Of a stretch of DNA of 9,176 nt, positions 5,946 through 9,176 are shown in pieces (position 1 is the first letter of the stretch; each line of letters begins with the position of its first letter). Origin of the DNA: Gp6-AA40 sp050742535 (GTDB lineage Bacteria > Acidobacteriota > Vicinamibacteria > Vicinamibacterales > UBA2999); contig JBOGIQ010000252.1 of NCBI GenBank assembly GCA_050742535.1, positions 1-9,176 on the forward strand, read 5' to 3'. A program made the translations under genes and the position numbers. The notes beneath the pieces were generated by a model. That model was not told the DNA's origin and made no database searches. It saw nothing but the letters and a program-made list of their open reading frames with translations.

Positions 5946-6437
5946 GTGATTCCGCTCCATCCGCAACCGCTGCGCGGCTTCAACTACCTTGGCGAGCACC
6001 GATATTTCCTCACATTTTGCACATGTTGGCGACGTCCACTCTTCACCGCGCCTGGTCCCGTCGACGTTGTGCGTACGCAGATCCTGCGAGCCGCCACTGA
6101 GGAAACGTTCGAGCTAATTGCGTACTGCTTCATGCCCGATCACGTTCACCTTCTCCTGGTTGGCGGTCGGCCGACGTCCAACTGCAGGCGCTTCATCACG
6201 CGCGCCAAGCAGTTCTCCGGTTACCACTATCAACGGGCATTCAACGAGCGGTTGTGGCAGCGGTATGGATACGAACACGTTCTGCGCGCATCTGAGGAGG
6301 TCTTCGGCGTCGCGCGTTACATCCTCGAAAACCCGATACGCGCGGGCCTCGTCCGATCGGTACACGACTATCCGTACGTCGGATCCACGGTCTACACGAT
6401 CGACCACATCCTGGATTCGCTTCACACTTCCGGATAA
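5946..6437 (+). CDS. REP-associated tyrosine transposase (RAYT, Y1/IS200-like)
   Basis: The 163-aa protein is a single-domain Y1 HUH transposase. The core begins YLGEHRYFLTFCTCWRRPLF (14-33). The metal-binding HUH motif is in AYCFMPDHVHLLLVGG (59-74, H66-V-H68), LWQRYGYEHVLR (103-114) is a typical RAYT block, and the catalytic Tyr is Y125 in ARYILENPIRAGLV (123-136). I accept the GTG at 5946 because it precedes the conserved N-terminal strand by about 13 residues; no clear ribosome site is visible. Known RAYTs nick REP sequences next to their hairpins and are single-copy domesticated genes that spread non-autonomous REPs. Here the gene has three REP copies upstream and three inverted copies downstream. 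The motifs are complete, so the enzyme may be active. Length is near the family's usual size. Confidence 0.9.
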   Translation: MIPLHPQPLRGFNYLGEHRYFLTFCTCWRRPLFTAPGPVDVVRTQILRAATEETFELIAYCFMPDHVHLLLVGGRPTSNCRRFITRAKQFSGYHYQRAFNERLWQRYGYEHVLRASEEVFGVARYILENPIRAGLVRSVHDYPYVGSTVYTIDHILDSLHTSG

Positions 6438-6448
6438 ATTCGGCGGGC

Positions 6449-6546
6449 AATCCGGCTAAAGCCGGACGTTATAAGAGCACCAGCACATCCGGCTACAGCC
6501 GGACTCTTACGAAAAGCACCGGCAATCCGGCTAAAGCCGGACTCCA
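6449..6546 (-). repeat. Three REP copies in inverted orientation
   Basis: Cores lie at 6451-6466 (TCCGGCTAAAGCCGGA), 6488-6503 (TCCGGCTACAGCCGGA, one loop change) and 6526-6541 (same as the first). They are reverse complements of the upstream units and are spaced 37-38 bp apart, with a shared AGCACC(A/G)GCA spacer word. On the minus strand the bases where GTAG would lie read TAAC, GTAA and GTGG, so the tetranucleotide is not conserved. TAAGAG (6472-6477) and CTCTTA (6504-6509) add an outer stem around the middle copy. Confidence 0.88.
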
Positions 6547-6551
6547 CGGTG

Positions 6552-6557
6552 TAAAAT
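6552..6557 (+). promoter_or_regulatory. Possible -10 element TAAAAT, leaderless spacing
   Basis: TAAAAT ends 8 nt before the ATG at 6566 and no Shine-Dalgarno-like sequence is present in between. No convincing -35 hexamer was seen because the last REP copy occupies that position. This would give a leaderless or near-leaderless transcript. Confidence 0.4.
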
Positions 6558-6565
6558 TCGCCCTT

Positions 6566-7804
6566 ATGAAAAACACGCTTGTCGGCTCTCTTCTATTAAT
6601 TGCAGGGGTCGCGGTGTTCGCGCAGGCGCCATACCTCGATCCGCGCCCGGCAAAGGCGCCGCACCAGAAACCGGCGGTGGCTGGGCAGTACCACGCACCG
6701 GAGAACAAATCGAACGTTGCGTTCGACCAGACGACCGTCGTGTCCGGATTGCAGAGCCCCTGGGCCATCGCGTTCTTGCCCGGCGGCAAGATGCTGGTGA
6801 CTGAGAAGCTCCCCGGTCGCCTGCGAGTCGTGAACGCCAACGGTACGCTCGTCGAAGCTCCTGTCGCCGGCCTGCCAATGGTTGACGGACGCGGCCAGGG
6901 CGGGTTGCTTGGCCTCGCGGTGGATCCTAACTTCGCGACAAACCGGCTGATCTACTGGAGCTACACCGAACTGCAGGCCGACGGCACGAACAACACAGCC
7001 GTCGCTCGCGGCCGGTTCGTAGACGACGCCGCAGCGCCGCGTGTGGAAAACGTGCAGGTGATTTTCCACCAGGCGCCGTCGCTGCGCTCGACCCTGCACT
7101 ATGGCGGACGTCTCGTATTCCGGCGCGACGGTACGCTCTTCATCACGCTCGGTGAGCGCTCGATCACCGAGGGCCGCATGCAGGCGCAGAAAATGGACAG
7201 CCTGCTCGGCAAGATCGTTCGCGTGAACGCCGACGGCTCGATTCCCAAGGACAACCCGTTCGTCGGAAAAGCTGGGGTACGGCCCGAGATCTGGTCCTAT
7301 GGCCACCGCAACGTGCAGTCGGCAACGCTCCACCCGACCACCGGAGAGTTGTGGGAGGTCGAGCACGGTACGAACGGCGGCGACGAGGTGAACGTCGCCA
7401 AGAAGGGCATCGACTACGGCTGGCCGACGATCGCCTACGGCATCGAGTATCAGGGCGGCCGGATTACCGGCGACGAGCAGGTGAAGGCCGGAATGGAACA
7501 GCCGGTCTACTACTGGGATCCGAACATCGCGCCGAGTGGGCTCGTGTTCTACACCGGAGACGCGTTCCCGGCGTGGAAGGGCAGCCTGTTCGTGGGCGGT
7601 CTCGGCGGCACCGCGCTCGTGCGGCTGGTCGTGAACGGCGAGAAAGTGGTGGGCGAAGAACGCCTGTTGCAGGAGAACAAGGAACGAATCCGCGACGTCG
7701 TTCAAGGGCCGGACGGCAGCCTGTACTTGCTGACCGACCCGCAAGGGGGACGCGGCGCCCCTCCAGCGCCAGCCAGGATGATTAAGATCTCGCCGAAGAA
7801 ATAA
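6566..7804 (+). CDS. PQQ-dependent soluble aldose sugar dehydrogenase (Asd/YliI-like)
   Basis: The 412-aa periplasmic six-bladed beta-propeller oxidises aldoses using PQQ, passing electrons to a downstream acceptor. Residues 1-20 (MKNTLVGSLLLIAGVAVFAQ) are a signal peptide. Family motifs in order are LQSPWAIAFLPGGKMLVTEK (62-81), GQGGLLGLAVDPNF (110-123), a LHYGGRLVFRRDGTLFITLG block (177-196) with catalytic-base candidate H178, MDSLLGKIVRVNADGSIPKD (210-229), SYGHRNVQ (244-251) with PQQ-contact candidates R248 and N249, LWEVEHGTNGGDEVN (262-276), APSGLVFYTGDAFPAWKG (322-339) and ERIRDVVQGPDGSLYLLTD (373-391) with R374 and R376. A Gly/Pro-rich tail follows. No PQQ biosynthesis genes are in the window. 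It converges with the copper monooxygenase gene, sharing the inverted repeat between them. Confidence 0.93.
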   Translation: MKNTLVGSLLLIAGVAVFAQAPYLDPRPAKAPHQKPAVAGQYHAPENKSNVAFDQTTVVSGLQSPWAIAFLPGGKMLVTEKLPGRLRVVNANGTLVEAPVAGLPMVDGRGQGGLLGLAVDPNFATNRLIYWSYTELQADGTNNTAVARGRFVDDAAAPRVENVQVIFHQAPSLRSTLHYGGRLVFRRDGTLFITLGERSITEGRMQAQKMDSLLGKIVRVNADGSIPKDNPFVGKAGVRPEIWSYGHRNVQSATLHPTTGELWEVEHGTNGGDEVNVAKKGIDYGWPTIAYGIEYQGGRITGDEQVKAGMEQPVYYWDPNIAPSGLVFYTGDAFPAWKGSLFVGGLGGTALVRLVVNGEKVVGEERLLQENKERIRDVVQGPDGSLYLLTDPQGGRGAPPAPARMIKISPKK

Positions 7805-7886
7805 CCGTTCGAATCGTGCGAATCGTTCGAAACGTTCGGGTCGTTCGAACGAAGAACGATTCGAACGAATCGCACGACTCGAACGG
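7805..7886. terminator. Long inverted repeat filling a convergent gap; probable bidirectional terminator
   Basis: The left arm 7805-7829 and right arm 7862-7886 are 25 nt each and pair with 23 of 25 matches. The 32-nt interior can pair further (AACGTTC with GAACGAT, 6 of 7). The arms start one base after the TAA at 7802-7804 and end two bases before the opposing stop at 7889-7891, so the structure occupies essentially the whole gap. TTCGAA recurs inside it. There is no T-tract, so it is not a classic intrinsic terminator, but a hairpin here would stop or protect both transcripts. Confidence 0.7.
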
Positions 7887-7888
7887 CG

Positions 7889-9154
7889 CTATCTACTGCC
7901 AGCGAACAGGCGCTTGGCCGGGATCTGAATCGGCTCGTTGTCGTCGCGGTTTCTGTCGTTGACCGCGGTCCACGTCATATACACCGAGTGCATCTCGTCC
8001 CAGACCTGCTGTCCCCACGCCACGGGCCGCGTGGGATCCGGGTTGAGCGGATTCGCCGGCGAGTTGTCGTAGCTGGCGAGGTATTCGAGGATCGTTCCCT
8101 GCGCTACGCGCTCCGGCTTCGACAAGACGTAGTAGTTCTGCCACGAGTCGTCCCAGCGCGGGATGTGAAGCAGGATGGCGCGCGCGCCATCCGGACGAAT
8201 CACGGACGCCGTGCCCAGCTGCGCGCGCAGGTGCATGTGCGGGCGCAGCCCGTGAATCCGCGCCTCGCTCGGAAACTGAAACGCGCCGATGACCTCGTGC
8301 TTCTGCACCATCGGCGGCACGACAATCGCGCTGTTGAGCACGATCGTCGTATTCACCGGCGTGTGGACCGGCGTGCGCGCGAACCGGAAGCCAACCTTGC
8401 TCTGATCGGTCGTCTCGGTGCCGATGGCGTTGTAGTGCATCTGGAACGAGATACGCGTCCCCTTCGGAAAGAACTTGCCGTAGCCGTCGCGCCACACCAT
8501 CGCTTCGAGTCCGGGCGAATACAGATGCACGTTCTGACCGCCGCCCGGTCCGTTGTCGTTCGGCACCGACGCCGAGGCGACGGCATGGTGCACGACACGT
8601 CTGTTGCCGGGGCGGACTTCGATCGCCTGAATCCACGTGTCCTCGGGGAACTCGTAGTTCGTCGGCACGGTGATGTACGGAATCGTTCCGCTCGCCGGAA
8701 TCTTCACCGGCTCGGTCATCGTCAACACGAGGTCGGGCTCGCCGATCTGCCAGCCGTCTGAATACTGCGGCAGCGCCGGCGTCTCAGCGGGGTTGCCTTC
8801 CTTCGCTCCACCGTCCACCCATGCGGTGATGGTGGCGATCTCCGCGTCCGTCAGGCGGCGAGGATCGCGGAAGCTGCCGTAGTGCGGGTCGGCATTCCAC
8901 GGCGGCATCTGGCGCGAGGACACGGCTTTCCTGATCGACGCCGCCCACGGCCGCGCCTCCTTGTAGGACAGGAGCGAGAAGGGCGCGACCTCGCCCGGAC
9001 GATGACAGTAGGCGCAGTTGGCGAACAGGATCGGCGCGACGTCGCGCGCGAACGTGATTTCGCGGGCCGGTGACGCATTCTGGCCCACGATGCCAGATGG
9101 ATACGTCGCCGCCGCGACGAGTGCGATTCCCCAGCAGATGATCAGTCGTCGCAT
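7889..9154 (-). CDS. Cytochrome c / copper type II ascorbate-dependent monooxygenase-like protein (intact ligands)
   Basis: The 421-aa exported protein has a signal peptide (about 1-24, MRRLIICWGIALVAAATYPS). A c-type heme domain follows with C47-AYC50-H51, GEVAPFSLLSYKEARPWAAS (54-73) and distal Met candidate M83 in RQMPPW. The second half matches the PHM/DBH-like copper type II monooxygenase fold: H189-H190 (VVHHA) and H240 (MHYN) for one copper, H306-M-H308 (RPHMHLR) and M388 (WDEM) for the other, plus VPPMVQKHEVIGAFQFPSEA (279-298). All six expected ligands are present, so copper binding and hydroxylation of an organic substrate are plausible; the substrate is unknown. The fused heme could supply electrons in place of ascorbate. 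GAGGGAG on the minus strand (9164-9170) is a good ribosome site 9 nt before the ATG. Confidence 0.92.
   Translation of the reverse strand: MRRLIICWGIALVAAATYPSGIVGQNASPAREITFARDVAPILFANCAYCHRPGEVAPFSLLSYKEARPWAASIRKAVSSRQMPPWNADPHYGSFRDPRRLTDAEIATITAWVDGGAKEGNPAETPALPQYSDGWQIGEPDLVLTMTEPVKIPASGTIPYITVPTNYEFPEDTWIQAIEVRPGNRRVVHHAVASASVPNDNGPGGGQNVHLYSPGLEAMVWRDGYGKFFPKGTRISFQMHYNAIGTETTDQSKVGFRFARTPVHTPVNTTIVLNSAIVVPPMVQKHEVIGAFQFPSEARIHGLRPHMHLRAQLGTASVIRPDGARAILLHIPRWDDSWQNYYVLSKPERVAQGTILEYLASYDNSPANPLNPDPTRPVAWGQQVWDEMHSVYMTWTAVNDRNRDDNEPIQIPAKRLFAGSR
8173..8192. repeat. 20-bp perfect palindrome within a CDS
   Basis: GGATGGCGCG followed by CGCGCCATCC has no loop and matches itself fully on the other strand. 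It falls in the copper monooxygenase gene over codons for Asp-Gly-Ala-Arg-Ala-Ile. GC-rich codon choice alone may explain it. Confidence 0.5.
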
Positions 9155-9163
9155 ATAGCTGCA

Positions 9164-9170
9164 CTCCCTC
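9164..9170 (-). promoter_or_regulatory. Ribosome binding site GAGGGAG
   Basis: GAGGGAG on the minus strand is followed by 9 nt and then ATG at 9154. It supports that start and contrasts with the starts at 1785, 4923 and 6566, where no such site is visible. Confidence 0.6.
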
Positions 9171-9176
9171 GTGGGG

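Noticed and set aside
5814..5999. Minus-strand open frame with repeated IRLKPDST peptide
   Set aside because: The peptide repeat is only the translation of the REP palindromes; there is no supporting start context or family.
6596..7744. Minus-strand 382-codon frame opposite the PQQ dehydrogenase
   Set aside because: It has no recognisable motif and lies wholly antisense to a well-supported gene; high GC lengthens such frames.
7805..7830. tRNA remnant, because GTTCGAATC resembles a T-loop
   Set aside because: No acceptor stem, anticodon arm or CCA is present; the word is part of a long inverted repeat.

Overview
The window is GC-rich (about 65% by eye) bacterial chromosome and most likely comes from an acidobacterium, probably of the Vicinamibacteria type. 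Four things point there. There is a TIGR03435-type secreted protein, a family strongly enriched in Acidobacteriota. There is a REP-associated tyrosine transposase flanked by TCCGGCTTTAGCCGGA palindromes. There are two cytochrome c / copper type II monooxygenase-like proteins. Secreted redox and sugar enzymes are abundant. This taxonomic assignment is an inference from gene content, not a measured result.

Layout, left to right. (1) 1-379 (+): C-terminal end of an amidase-fold GatA. (2) 440-1785 (-): a TIGR03435 protein and, upstream of it in the same direction, a small secreted glycine-rich protein. They converge on gatA across a 60-bp gap that holds a 9-bp tandem repeat. (3) 1913-4880 (+): three tightly packed genes joined by a GTGA and an ATGA overlap. 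They encode a protein of unknown function, a secreted protein with CPMHP-type heavy-metal-binding repeats, and a c-type cytochrome fused to a monooxygenase-like fold that has lost its copper ligands. (4) 4923-5810 (+): a Tat-exported TIM-barrel sugar isomerase/epimerase. (5) 5817-6546: a REP/RAYT unit, with three tandem palindromes on one side of the transposase gene and three inverted ones on the other. (6) 6566-7804 (+): a PQQ-dependent soluble aldose dehydrogenase. (7) 7889-9154 (-): an intact paralogue of the cytochrome c / copper monooxygenase. It converges on the dehydrogenase across a gap filled entirely by one long inverted repeat.

Working together: almost every protein after gatA is predicted to be exported, so this looks like a set of periplasmic redox and carbohydrate functions (heme c, copper, PQQ, metal-dependent TIM barrel) and not one cytoplasmic pathway. 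The clearest contrast is between the two monooxygenase paralogues. The 7889-9154 protein keeps all six expected copper ligands plus CxxCH. The 3672-4880 protein keeps CxxCH and the MPPW motif but lacks the copper ligands, and it is translationally coupled to a Cys/His-rich metal-binding protein. A REP-like palindrome also sits in frame inside the degenerate paralogue. No CRISPR array, phage, tRNA or rRNA was found, and no stretch over 300 bp lacks a gene.
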